A program made the translations under genes and the position numbers. From Vermamoeba vermiformis (taxonomy: Eukaryota > Tubulinea > Echinamoebida): 64,000 bases of DNA. Numbering within the stretch: position 1 is the stretch's first letter; every line of letters begins with the position of its first letter. Below the pieces are notes generated by a model that did no database searches, had not been told where the DNA came from, and was given only the letters and a program-made list of their open reading frames with translations. Location of the stretch: NCBI GenBank assembly GCA_045837725.1, contig JBEWZL010000260.1, positions 372,001-436,000 on the forward strand. The letters run 5' to 3'. Shown here in pieces: positions 35,583 to 50,133 of this stretch.

Positions 35583-37327
35583 ATGACGCGAATATCTAAT
35601 AAACGACGAAGGATTTATTTATTAGTCCTTGTGTCCCTTGTAGCCTTGGTTACTTTCAGCTACGCGCCACTGGAGTTGCGATCCACCGACTACAACGAAA
35701 AAGAATCGCATTACAACATTAAGAAGCACGACGCTGAATTTGTATCGGTGGATGCATGTTTAAATACTTGGGGCACGGACCACAAAGGTAAGAATGATCT
35801 AGATCTTTTTGTGAGTATTTACTGTAAACGAGCGGACAAAGGAAAAAATGCAGTTCAATAGCTATATTTATTATAAATATGCATATTTCGAAAAGAATGA
35901 ATCAAACATAAGCAAGCAAATTTTGCGTACATATCCGTAGATCGGTTAACTCAGGCACTAGGTTTACGCGCAATGCCTGCAGCAAATACGCGAAAAATAA
36001 ATATAAATTGATCCCTCCTTATTTAACAAAATCGAGCAAAAGGGTTAAAAAAACAGAAAGCCCATCTGAGGCTAAACGCCGTTTACAGTACCCTGTTTTG
36101 ATTAATGATTGGCTGCCCGCAATACTACTTATTAACAATAGATTATATTAGATGTAGAAGATAATCGAAATAAAGACGGCTGCCCTACGCGGATGCCGCT
36201 GGATCTGGTTGACGAATACACAATGAACGGATCAATCGGTAATATATACCCCTGTAGTATTGCGAATTTAAACTAATTTAACGAGGTAATAGGAGTAACA
36301 GAGTGGTACCAGTGTCAGACCGGTGCTAAATACGATGCCAAACACGTTTACTCCAGGCAACAGTTTGAAGGATACATTCAATCCATACAAGAGGGTCGTG
36401 CTAACTATTACGGCGATACAGATCTGTTTTTGTACAGGTAAATTTCGGACGCCGCTTCCTAATTCCAAAAAAGGAATAATTAAATTTTTATGTAGTCCGT
36501 ATAAAACGATATTTTTATCTCACTATTCCTTATTTAGGAGTATTAAAGAACACCCCATTAAAGGCAAGCATATGGCGATCATGGGCAGTCAACGACCTAT
36601 TTATGAAAGTGTGTGCCTTGTGTACGGCGCTCAGACCTGCACGACTATCGATTTTCAGCCTATTATTATGGAATATGATGACCCGCGGCTGAGGTCAATG
36701 ACAATTGCGCAGTACGATCTGAATCCAGTACGCTTTGACGTCGCGATATCTATCTCGAGCTTTGAACACGATGGACTGGGCCGGTAAAGATCATACAGAA
36801 TACTTATGTAATATATAACAATACTAATGGTATTCAAAGGTACGGAGATCCCATTCGCCCGGACGGTGATTTGGAAATGATGAAAAAAATGAAGTGCTTG
36901 CTCAAACCCGACGGAATATTGCTTTTATCCGTGCCTATCGCCATGTAAGTGCATCACTTATAATATTATGATTTGATAAGTGTTAACGAAGACATTTAAA
37001 CAAAAGGGACAAAATCGTATGGAACATGCACCGCGTGTACGGTCAAGTGCGATTGCCGCGATTATTGGAATATTGGACCTTATTAGATGTCTATGGTGAT
37101 AATCATATGACAGCCAGATGGAGCGGGTGAGTCGAGCGGATCCAGATCCAGATCGCATAGTGTTTCGTTACTTACCTTTTATCATCAGATGCGATGCAAA
37201 TAAAGAAGGAGACTATCAACCAATATTCGTATTGCAAAATAGAATTCCACCACGCGGTCACAACGACAAAGTAATGGCAAAGTATCTCGATCCGGATTTC
37301 ATACCACAATCGTGCTTTGCGAACTAA
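35583..37327 (+). CDS. DUF268-family membrane-anchored protein, methyltransferase-like
   Basis: Exons 35583..35787, 36152..36238, 36293..36437, 36538..36783, 36840..36944, 37007..37126 and 37189..37327 encode 348 residues. A basic N-terminus and one hydrophobic segment (about residues 10-27) predict a type II membrane protein, probably Golgi or secretory. The main domain matches DUF268, known mostly from nematodes: FDVAISISSFEHDGLGRYGD, then CLLKPDGILLLSVPI, then WNMHRVYG and RLPRLL. The PDG(I/L)LLLSVP segment is typical of SAM-dependent methyltransferases, so a methyl- or sugar-modifying role is an inference. Two acceptors are AAG (36839, 37006). Intron 1 is unusually long (364 nt). Confidence 0.82.
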
Positions 37328-37532
37328 AATAGATGTAATTAGTTAAAACTCAATAAATAAGCTCTAAGAAGTAAGTTCTTCTGAGCGCCGAATTTTTTCA
37401 AAGTCTTAGACTTACCTTGTTTCTTGTACGTGGCAAGTCTGTTGTGCCAGTTGTTTTCGTTTCTGGACACGTGCCCTCACTTTGCAAGGCCTAAAATATT
37501 AGGACAATTGATATTGGAGTATATTAGCCGCT

Positions 37533-38237
37533 TTATTGTTGGTCTGGATTGGCACCAAGCAAAAGATCAGCGTCGATCGGTGACTCGTCTTCATCGAGCG
37601 TTAATTGATCAATAAAGCTCTTCTTGGCCTCTAACAATGCAAATAACTTATTCAATTGCTCTTCTTGCGATTTAAATGCGTTTTCAATCAGCTCTGCTCG
37701 TTTTGCAGGATCCGATTCTCCATCCACTGCCGCTCTGCGTAAATATTGTCAGTAATTTTCTTAATATTTAAATAAGGTGCACGTACTTTACGGAGCGGAG
37801 GCAATCTGCTTGGTGGAAAGTGACATTTTCTTTGAGCAGATCCAAACTGTTCTTCCATTCCGTTTGAAAGTCTGATTTTAATCTAACAACGGTTCTATCT
37901 AATCTATTTAATAGTCCGCTAGTTTTCTTATTGATAGCGTCTGTAGATTGCTGCTTGAACATGTCCTGAAATTTATTTCGATCCACGACCATGTGATCTG
38001 CGTAATTAAATCAACAAATGCTATGAAAAATAATGCTAAAATTAATAAAAATTATTTACTTGGTGGCGGGACTGAAGCAACGGCTGCAGCATTTTTGAGC
38101 TCATCTGTTGACGTCACGGGCAATAATCTGACGAATCGTTTCTTGGCTTCATCGAGAGATAATGCTTCGAGCTCCGTTTTCTTAATGGAGCCTAATTTAA
38201 ATACTTCGAAAATATCGACTGATTGTTGTTCTGCCAT
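37533..38237 (-). CDS. Hypothetical coiled-coil protein
   Basis: Minus-strand exons 38060..38237, 37787..37997 and 37533..37734 encode 196 residues. The sequence is acidic and strongly helical with heptad-like leucine spacing (LLNRLDRTVVRLKSDF, then LNKLFALLEAKKSFIDQL). It has no signal, membrane segment or known enzymatic motif. The phases agree and the start is the first ATG. It could be a subunit of a larger helical complex, but I do not recognise a family. Confidence 0.7.
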
Positions 38238-38367
38238 TTTGATTTTATGCTACACTGAGCGAATCTTTTTTAGCGTAAGCTTTATTGACAAAATAAGAAT
38301 ACAATAATACAAGTCATTACACACAGTAATTAACATATGAATATTTGAAATTACGAGTGAACAGATC

Positions 38368-39449
38368 TTATGTCTTCTTTGTAAACAGGGATTCGTTGAT
38401 TGAGTACGTGCCAAAGATCTTATCCCACAATGTAGAAGTGGTAGCCAAGTTCTTAGCATTGCCGTAATATCCACTAATATAATGGTGCGTGTCGTGGAAC
38501 TTGGTTTGCGTGTGGAACGGCAAGAAACGTAGCGGACTGAAAGGGAACTCCCAGCCCGTGTGATTAGCGATGTCGACGCCCGTACGAATGAATATATAAA
38601 GGTATAATACGAAGAGAGTAGGACGGAATATAATCGCAGCGAGAAAAGGACCAACACTGACTGCTAACATTTCAAGCGGGTGGATGTAGTTCGTGGATAA
38701 ACCAGTAGGCTCTTTGATTTGGTGATGAAAAGCATGCACATTCTCCCACAGCCATTTAACGTTATGAAGGGCGCGATGATTCCAATAAAACCTGAAATAT
38801 AAAATAGTGAGCTTTAATTCTCCGTCTGACAGTTCAAGAGCTTACCATAGGTCATCAACGATGCTCATAGCATACATTGTCAGCGCGATTTTGAACAAGC
38901 TGGGAATTTCGTCGGTCGGCTACCAGCAGAAAAACGTGGATTAGATTTGCCGCGGGAATGGATTCGAACAAACGTAACATACCTTGATGAACATAGGGAA
39001 TAAAATTAAGCCAGCAAACGAAGAAGCAAATAATGCAAATTGCGAGATCATACTAAAGTGTCCCTTGGTTAACGAGATCACAGATTGGGTTTAATGTGAA
39101 TTACCTTTGCTTAAGTATCATCCAGAACGGATAATGCGTGCGCTCTAGAATTAATAGGATGTTAGAATTTCTATTTAATGGGACACTAGGATGAAGTGTA
39201 ATATTTTGGAGAAATAATTGATCCGAAAGAAGTTTTACCTTGTTTATAGACGATTTTGTATTTATTGTAGTACGCCTGCGGGCTAAATCTATCCAAGACC
39301 TCTCCAAGCACAGAAATAATAATATTTGCTGATATTGAGCAGAAGTAAGGAATTAAAACCCAGATCAGTAAGGAGTTGTCGTGGTGGTTGTCCACAAACG
39401 ACGTCCAACGCGTTTGCACGGCTTCAGATATGACTCTTATGGTATCCAT
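38368..39449 (-). CDS. Fatty acid hydroxylase / sterol desaturase superfamily membrane enzyme
   Basis: Minus-strand exons 39239..39449, 39105..39144, 38983..39052, 38846..38919 and 38368..38791 encode 272 residues with about four membrane segments. The di-iron histidine clusters are present in order: HRALHN, HAFHHQ, ANHTGWE and FHDTHHY. This is the arrangement of the C4-methylsterol oxidase / C-5 desaturase / fatty acid hydroxylase superfamily, ER enzymes that use O2 and a reductase. The substrate (sterol, sphingoid base or fatty acid) cannot be told from the motifs. Length is typical of the family (about 270-300). Confidence 0.87.
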
Positions 39450-39612
39450 TATGACGACTTACAATTGATTAGATTTAATTCAGTCGCCTAATTTTAGAAG
39501 GCGTCTTGCGCTTAGAAAACTCGCAGCTCGTAGTCCGAAGGCAGAAAATTCAGAAAAAACAACTAAAAATATTTCATAATACTTTATTTTAACGTCTACA
39601 ACATTGCTCAAA
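39450..39612. promoter_or_regulatory. Short shared promoter region between divergent hydroxylase and DDX46 genes
   Basis: Only 163 bases separate the two start codons of divergent genes, so the region must carry both promoters. No TATA box or other defined motif is obvious. Confidence 0.5.
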
Positions 39613-43289
<3,677 letters not shown>

Positions 43290-43416
43290 AAATAAACCCT
43301 AACCCTTGACAAAATAATTTAAAAACAAAAATTTGCAAGTCCAGATATTTTTTTTGAGATTCAGGTGGTTATTTTATTTTACATTTTGTACCTTATCTCA
43401 GAGGTATTCATTATTA

Positions 43417-45679
43417 TTATACAATCATTTTGTTGAATTCAGAACTGAAATCAACACCCACGCCAGGGAACGTGATGAACTTGAAAATCATCGACCAGAT
43501 CTCCAACGGCAACATTTCCGCGAAGACATGGCTTCTTAGCGCTATCATTCTAATGCCACACATAGTCATTCCAATATCGATTTGTTGTCGCAAATAATTG
43601 CGTTCCAAAACTTGTGCAATGTCTTGTGGCAGATCCGGCAAAATTATCGTATTGAGTGCCTTATTGACCATCATTAATTCTCGTAGTTTTGGCAGCCACA
43701 AGTGTCTATTAGCCAAGAACGATCGATTGTAGGTCGTAAATCTCAAGTACGAGATTGTTGTGTTGTGTTTCAGTGAATGGAACAGATCTCCGATGCAAAA
43801 TGAACTGATCGGCGTGCTGAGCTGCGTGATGGACTTGTTGTTTTCTAATAGTGGTGCTATAACATGCAAATTATTAACGAGATATTGATCGTCAATGTCG
43901 AGTTCGATGGATCTGATGGATTCGTTTTGTTGCAAAAATTCTGAGAATTTCTTCAAGGTCTCTAATTCATCGATTCGTAGTGTCAGTGATTTTAAGGTCT
44001 TATTATAGGCCATAGACCGTATTAATCGCTCTGCCACGTCATCATCGAGGTACTCCACTACAGTCAATTTTTTCAGTGTTGAATTGACGTCCAACAGATC
44101 CGCTAGTAATTGCACTTCGTTATCTTCTTCTGACAGAGACCACTGCAATTTCAATTCATGAATATTTTTGTTCTTTTTCAGTGTTTCACAGAACCGTTGC
44201 GCGCGTGAATTGTCAATTTGAACGCAATCCACCTCCAATTTGGTCAAATTTCCTAATGTGTACCGCTTCGTTCTCGGCCACGGAAAAACTCCGAGACGCA
44301 ATCTCAATGACGAGATTTTTCTGTTTTGGCGGAGTAATTGTTGAAAACTTTGCGACAATTTTGGGGTGACTTCCAAATAAGTCAATTCTAAGGCTGTAAT
44401 GCTCGTGTTTGACTTGATAAATTCGTGCAAAGCTATCATGTGGTCCGGTGAGACCTTGTTTCCTAAAAAGGTAAGCCGTTGAATGTTCTTGTTGTGGCAG
44501 ATCATCTCGCCTAAGGATTCGATGACCAGATCTGATTCAATTTTTGTTTCTTCTATTCTAAGCGTTCGTATTCTCTTATTTTCTTTCATAATTTTGATAA
44601 TGAATTTAATGCTTTGCTCTGTAATAGTTGTTTTTTTGATTGTAAGTTCAGATACGGATTGGTTCTTGATCAGACTTTCAGAAATGATCTCCCATTGCTT
44701 AGTAGTCAGTCCTTCAGCACAAATATGCACTCTTAATAGCGTTAATGTCGCTATCAACGCTCGTTTGAAGATCTCGTTTGCTGGCAAATCCGATCGGATC
44801 AAAAGATCAGTTAAACCAGCGATAATGAACTTCTTCTTCTCTTTAGTGAACTTCTTGACGTCTGATTCATTCGTTGTAATGTAAATCTGAAATAGAGCTA
44901 TAATTAGAGCGGAGATTAAATTGAGATTGATCAATTTTTTGTTCGAACGAACTTACTGGATCTTGAATCAAAGTCGTTGCCGTAAGTCTTTTGCAATCAG
45001 ATAGGGCATTCTTAAGCATATGGACTTCTTCTACGGATATTTCGCTGGTTGAGAATTCGATTGATTCAAGTTTCTTCATCGATCTAATGGATTCAATCAA
45101 AATTTGAAAAGTGTTGCCTTCAAATATGACTTGATCGAATCTTATTGCAGTTATTCGACTATTTTGACGTAGTATTTGAGTAATGTATCCAATATTGCGT
45201 TCGTTCAATTCCATGTTATGAAATCGTAATCTTGAAATGGATTCGTTGCCAATGATTCCAAGAGAGATGAATTCCCATTCGTTCATATGAAATTCTTGTT
45301 CACTAATTTCCAAGCATTCTAGCGATTTGCTAGCTTTGATGGCGCGTTGAAAATATTTGGTGGCTTTCATGGGAATTTTCAAATTTAGCTCTTTCATTTG
45401 TGCTATTACGAATTTTTCATGACGCGCCATAAGCTTATTAATCTGGTCCATAGTAGTAGCCGTAAATACCTAAATATAAGGAAATATTTTTTAATAAAAA
45501 ATTGAAAATCAAGATCTTTTCTTTACAAAGCAAGGAAAATTTACTTATATAAGTAATTTAATAATCTTATAGACCTACTATAAGCTTTTTTTTGTTCGTT
45601 GCAATTTCACATCTGAAACTGTTCACAAATAAAAAATACTTACAGGACGAGCAGATCCGCTGTAGGCTTTATAAGCCAT
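43417..45679 (-). CDS. Leucine-rich repeat protein with C-terminal F-box-like segment
   Basis: Minus-strand exons 45644..45679, 44957..45469 and 43417..44886 encode 672 residues. More than a dozen LRRs of the ribonuclease-inhibitor/RNI type fill the protein (for example KNIQRLTFLGNKVSPDHMIA and KNKNIHELKLQW). Near the end, EMLPLEIWSMIFKFI reads as a C-terminal F-box-like or related helical motif, as in many amoebozoan LRR proteins. A role as a ubiquitin-ligase adaptor is inferred only from this. The first exon encodes only 12 residues (MAYKAYSGSARP); the ATG at 45453 within exon 2 is an alternative start. Confidence 0.8.
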
Positions 45680-45738
45680 ATATACAACAGCGCGCATCAT
45701 CTTCGTCTGTGATCAGCTGTTAACTTTCGCTTAATTCA

Positions 45739-45954
45739 ATGTTTCGAAATCTAAGAATGTATTATTGTGTGCCGGAGCTAATTTTAGTAATTTCATGCAG
45801 ATCCACCGGAATCATCGAATTCGAAAATGATTACCCCAAAAACACGCAAAATTATGATACTGGCTATTATAAGAATCTGTTTGAAGCGAAATCAAGCCTT
45901 ATTTTTTTTTGGATGTGGAGCGCGCATGGTGCATCCGCGGCGTCAACGAACTAA
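45739..45954 (+). CDS. Small ORF, 71 residues, doubtful
   Basis: An ATG-initiated frame with a hydrophobic start and Tyr/Asn-rich middle (NDYPKNTQNYDTGYYKN) lies in the ~330-base gap between two minus-strand genes. It has no recognisable domain, and its hydrophobic end may be chance. It could be the first exon of a lost gene. The rest of the gap (45680..46012) shows nothing else. Confidence 0.25.
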   Translation: MFRNLRMYYCVPELILVISCRSTGIIEFENDYPKNTQNYDTGYYKNLFEAKSSLIFFWMWSAHGASAASTN

Positions 45955-46012
45955 TAATACTTATTAGGCCGCCTAATTTAGCACGTAGCAGTTATATTTT
46001 ACAAAACAGTAT

Positions 46013-49000
46013 TTAATTGGAGGCTAAGAACAACGTTGCCAACAACATAAAGTTTTGCCAGTACAAGCCCTGCAGAAAAATTAGTATTAACATTTACCGC
46101 TCGTATTATAATATGTATTGTCGCATACTATCATACTTACATCAGTAATACCGTTAGCAGTAATCAGGCCCGGAATTTTGAATTTTTCAGTGAGATCTAC
46201 TATAATCGCCGCTCGTTTAGACACGTCATTTTCGTTCAAAATTTTCTTCTTGTCAATGAGACTAGGAGCGAATTGATGTAATATAGTCGCATAGGCCGAC
46301 GAGTCCTAAGTGATGATTATAGTTAGGATCAATATGGTAGCATAGACTCGTGTAACACGTGCCTTGAAGTCCTTGGTGATGTCGTCTACTTGTTTTGACA
46401 CGCCATTGGCACGCAAGGTGTGATTGACCTAAAATAATAGGACCATTAATTATGGCATATCATTGTTGCGTTTTAAAGATTGGTTGTCAAACAAGGTAAA
46501 TTGTTTGTGACTTGTGTCAAAGTGTCAGTTCGTGTCACTTACCCACTTTAAGATTAACTTGTCCGAGGCCAATCGCACCATATTTTCCATGTCGTCGCCA
46601 CTGTCCATAAATTTCTTGATTAAGTTTTGATTTTTCTTCATTTTGGTCTCCAAGCCGACTTTGATAACTTGCCAAATGACTTTGAACAACATTTCTTTGT
46701 TGCCTTTGACCAATTCTTTTGTATCAATGTCGTTCATTCTGCATCCGACAGCGCGGCCAGAATTCACGCAAAGATTCCAATTTTCAATTTGATCACGTGG
46801 CTTGACTTGGATCTTAAAATTGATGACACGCACATCCAAAGTGTTCGGGATCATTTTATCGAAGAATTTGCTACGATAATAACCATAATAAGTATACTAT
46901 CATATATAGTAATATCTAATATTCATAAACGTACCACATAACGATTCCATCGGTCAGATCTGCCACGTGTTTATCGACAGAACTAGCTTTGAGTGGCAAT
47001 TGGCCCAAAGCCTTGACTTGCGCATCATCTATATATATTGTTAATATAGTATATACTATGCGTAATGTTAGTACGTACTGGCAAGCGTGTTGTTGACGTA
47101 GTTGAACAAGATCTGGATCTCTTCAGGCCCGTATTCTTTGGGAGCAGTAGGATCACCAGGCATGCCTCCGCCACTGTTGCCACCACCACGTGCTTGATGA
47201 TATTGCGCACGTTCTGCCTCAGCTTTGGCACGCAATTCTTCGAGCGAATTTCGCTTTTTAAGTTCAGGCTTTGGCGCTGCAAAAAAAATAATTGTGAGTT
47301 TTATTTATTTCCTAATTAGGAAATATCGCTGTGTGACGTACCGGGAGTATTGGCGATTCCTTTTTTAGCAGCAGCAGCGACAGCTCCTTTTTTCGGTGAC
47401 GGCGTTGGTTCAGCAACGGTATTGGCACGAGGACGTTGTTGTTCTGCTGCTTTCTTTTTAGCCTCTTCTATAATAGGCAATATTAATATCGGAGTTAAAG
47501 CCGTAGAATTTAAATTCAATTTACCTTCTTGTTTTTTCTTGGCTTCTATTTCTTTCTTTTTTGCTTCCTCTATATAACAAAAGGTTATATAGATGTAATA
47601 TAATATTATAGCAATATTATTATTATTATGTACCTTCAGCTTTCTTTTTCTTCTCGTCTTCAATGCGTTTCTTTTCAGCCGCTTGTTTTCGCTCTTCTTC
47701 TTCTTTCTTTTTCTTTTCAGCTGCGCGTCGATCCTCTTCTTCAATCTCGCGCATTAATCGCTCTTCTTCCTCTAAATATAGAACAGAAGGTAAGATTTAA
47801 AATTTAATTTTTGAAAGATCCGATCCAAAACTTGCCTTGAAGAGCCTTTAATCGCTGAGCGGCTTCTTCTTCGCGCTTTTTCTTAGCCTCGGCTAATTTT
47901 CGATCTTCTTCTTCTAATTCTCGGCGAATTAACTCTTCTTCCTCTAAATAAAGAGTTGAAGATTATTTCCTTTTTAGGAAATATTTTGTACTGGCGCAGA
48001 TCTAACATTGACTTACCTTCTAATCGTTTCCTCTCCTCTTCTTTACGCTTACGCTCTTCCTCTTCCTTCTTTTTATTCTCTTCTTCGCGTCGGATCCGCT
48101 CTTTTTCTTCCTGCTCGCGATTTCGTTCAGATTCAATACGAGCTCGTTCTTCTTCCTCTTGTCTTTGATTAGCAGCTAATTTTTGTCGAATTTGTTCTTC
48201 TTCTTCTTCTTCTCGTTTCTTTTCCTCTTCTCGTCTTTTATTTTCTTCTTCTTCTCGTTGTTTCTTTTCTCGATCCGCTTTTTCTTTTTCTTGTCTTAAC
48301 TGCTCTTCTTCCTCCTCTCGCTTTCTATTCTCTTCTTCTAGTCTCCTCTTCTCTTCCTCTTGTTTCTTTTTCTCTTCTGCTTCTCGTTTACGTTGCTCTT
48401 CAGCCTCGCGCTCTTCGCGTTCTCGTTGTTCAATGCGCTTCTTGCGCTCTTCTTCAGCGCGTTGTTTCTTTTCTTCTTCTTCGCGTTCTAATTGCTCTAT
48501 ATAATATTAAATTAATATTTTTAAACGATTTGTAAAAAGATCCAAATTCAGATCTTACCTCGAATTCGTTTTCTTTCTTCGTCTCGCTTTATCCTCTCTT
48601 CTTCTTGACGTTTCTTACGCTCTTCCTCTTCTCTTTCTTCGGCCTCTCGTTGCTTTCGTCGTTCTTCTTCGCGGATGCGTTGTTTTTCTAATCGTTCCTC
48701 TTCCGCTCGTTTTTCTTCCGCTTCACGTTTTAATCGTTCTTCTTCGCGTTGTTTTCTCTTTAATTCGCGCTCTTCTTCCTGCTTTTTTGCCTTTAAGCAC
48801 AGGACAAATTAGTTTTTGAAATCAGATCCAAAATTAAAATTCAATACAAATGCCTGCATGAGTTTACAAGGCAAAATATTATTGCTAAGTACTCACTTCA
48901 TCATCACTAGAAGGCGAAGTAGCATTTAAATGAGTCTGCGAAAGAGATCTAGTCACAGAACCGATCGAGTCACTCGTCGCTACAACAGTGTCGGCAGTCA

Positions 49001-49876
49001 CGTTCAATTGTTTTCTGAATTCTTCTCGTCGTCTTCTGCGCTCTTCTTCTTGACGTTCCTATAAATTATTCGTTAGAAAAGCTCTACTATTACAATAAAA
49101 AAAGGATAAAAGTTCACTTTCCTAGATCCGCGTAATTTCAAGTTTAATTTATTATTATTAACGTTGTATATACGTACCTCTTCTTCTTGGCGCTTGCGTC
49201 GTTCTTCCTCGCGTTTTTTCTTTCGCTCTTCAAGTTCTTTTTGACGTTGCTGTACGAAGCCATTAGAATTGTTATTAAAAACCTCCTAGTATATATACTA
49301 GGCCAGAATAATTACCTCCTCTTCACGTTTTTCTTCCTCTTCACGTCGTTTTCGCTCTTCTTCGCGTTGTTTGCGTCGTTCTTCGAGTTGTCTGTTGAAT
49401 TCTTCCTCTTCTTGACGCAATTTTTCTTCGCGCTCTTTACGCAATCGTTCACGCTCCTATTTTTAAAGGAAAAATGTTAATCTTTATAGTAATATTCATG
49501 ATGATTTTATCGTAAGGAAGGCTATAACTGTCAAAGCAAAATTTGATCTAGATCACGAAGATTCTTCGCGAAAAAATCGATTTAACGATGAACTGTGCTA
49601 TTAAAAATACGGACTATTAATAAGGGTTCCAAATTTATTAAAATTTGCCATTTGGTAGAATATCTAACGAAGATTTTTTGTCAGCGTAAAATTGATATTT
49701 TTCTAACGAAGCTTTAACAAACTGCCTTATAATCATAATAATAAAATAAATAGTATATGTACCTGTTTTCTACGCTCAAGCTCCTCTTCTTCTTTTTTCA
49801 GTTCGAGCTCACGCAGTTTGCGTCTTTCTTCTCTTTTCCGCTCGAGCTCTCGTGCGGCCTCATCGTCCGAATCCAT
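46013..49876 (-). CDS. E/R/K-rich helical protein with a C-terminal fimbrin-type CH1-CH2 actin-binding domain
   Basis: Sixteen minus-strand exons (49763..49876, 49316..49456, 49178..49249, 48898..49059, 48559..48790, 48017..48496, 47836..47943, 47634..47771, 47525..47569, 47342..47467, 47079..47276, 46935..47028, 46543..46870, 46363..46428, 46141..46305, 46013..46069) encode 841 residues. Residues about 1-545 are almost wholly E, R, K and Q (REEEERKRQ type), expected to form a long single alpha helix or coiled coil. The last ~250 residues match fimbrin/plastin CH1-CH2: LTDGIVMCKFFDKMIPNTLD, WNLCVNSGRAVGC, LFKVIWQVIKVGL, LILKWVNHTLR and DFKDSSAYATILHQFAP. Only one actin-binding unit is present (fimbrin has two) and EF hands are missing. 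Two introns (46306..46362, 47772..47835) have GC donors. Confidence 0.87.
49285..49302. repeat. 18-bp perfect palindrome in an intron
   Basis: CCTAGTATATATACTAGG reads the same on both strands and lies in the 66-nt intron 49250..49315 of the CH-domain protein. It could form a short hairpin in the pre-mRNA. Confidence 0.8.
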
Positions 49877-50133
49877 TTACAGCTATTTATATATTAATAT
49901 TATTAATTAAGGACTTGATCTGTTGCTGCCTCTTTCGATCAACGGACAAAAAAATCAAAACTTTGTCCGCGTCATTTTAACCGTTAATATTATTATGAAC
50001 ATACACACCTCACATTAGCCTAATATTTAGCTATCAGGCAAATTATTAAAGCCTAATTCAGCTGGCATGAGAGGTGGATTTGATTAAACGAACCTAGAAT
50101 TCCGAAATATATTGTATTTAACACTGTCACACT

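Noticed and set aside
36323-36787. Long + strand frame overlapping two DUF268 exons
   Set aside because: Its first part is out of frame with DUF268 exon 3; only the portion after 36538 is the real exon 4.
47350-47577. Ser/Phe/Ala-rich + strand frames across 47350-49480
   Set aside because: They are antisense shadows of the E/R/K-rich exons; GAA and AAG codons read backwards as Phe, Ser and Leu.
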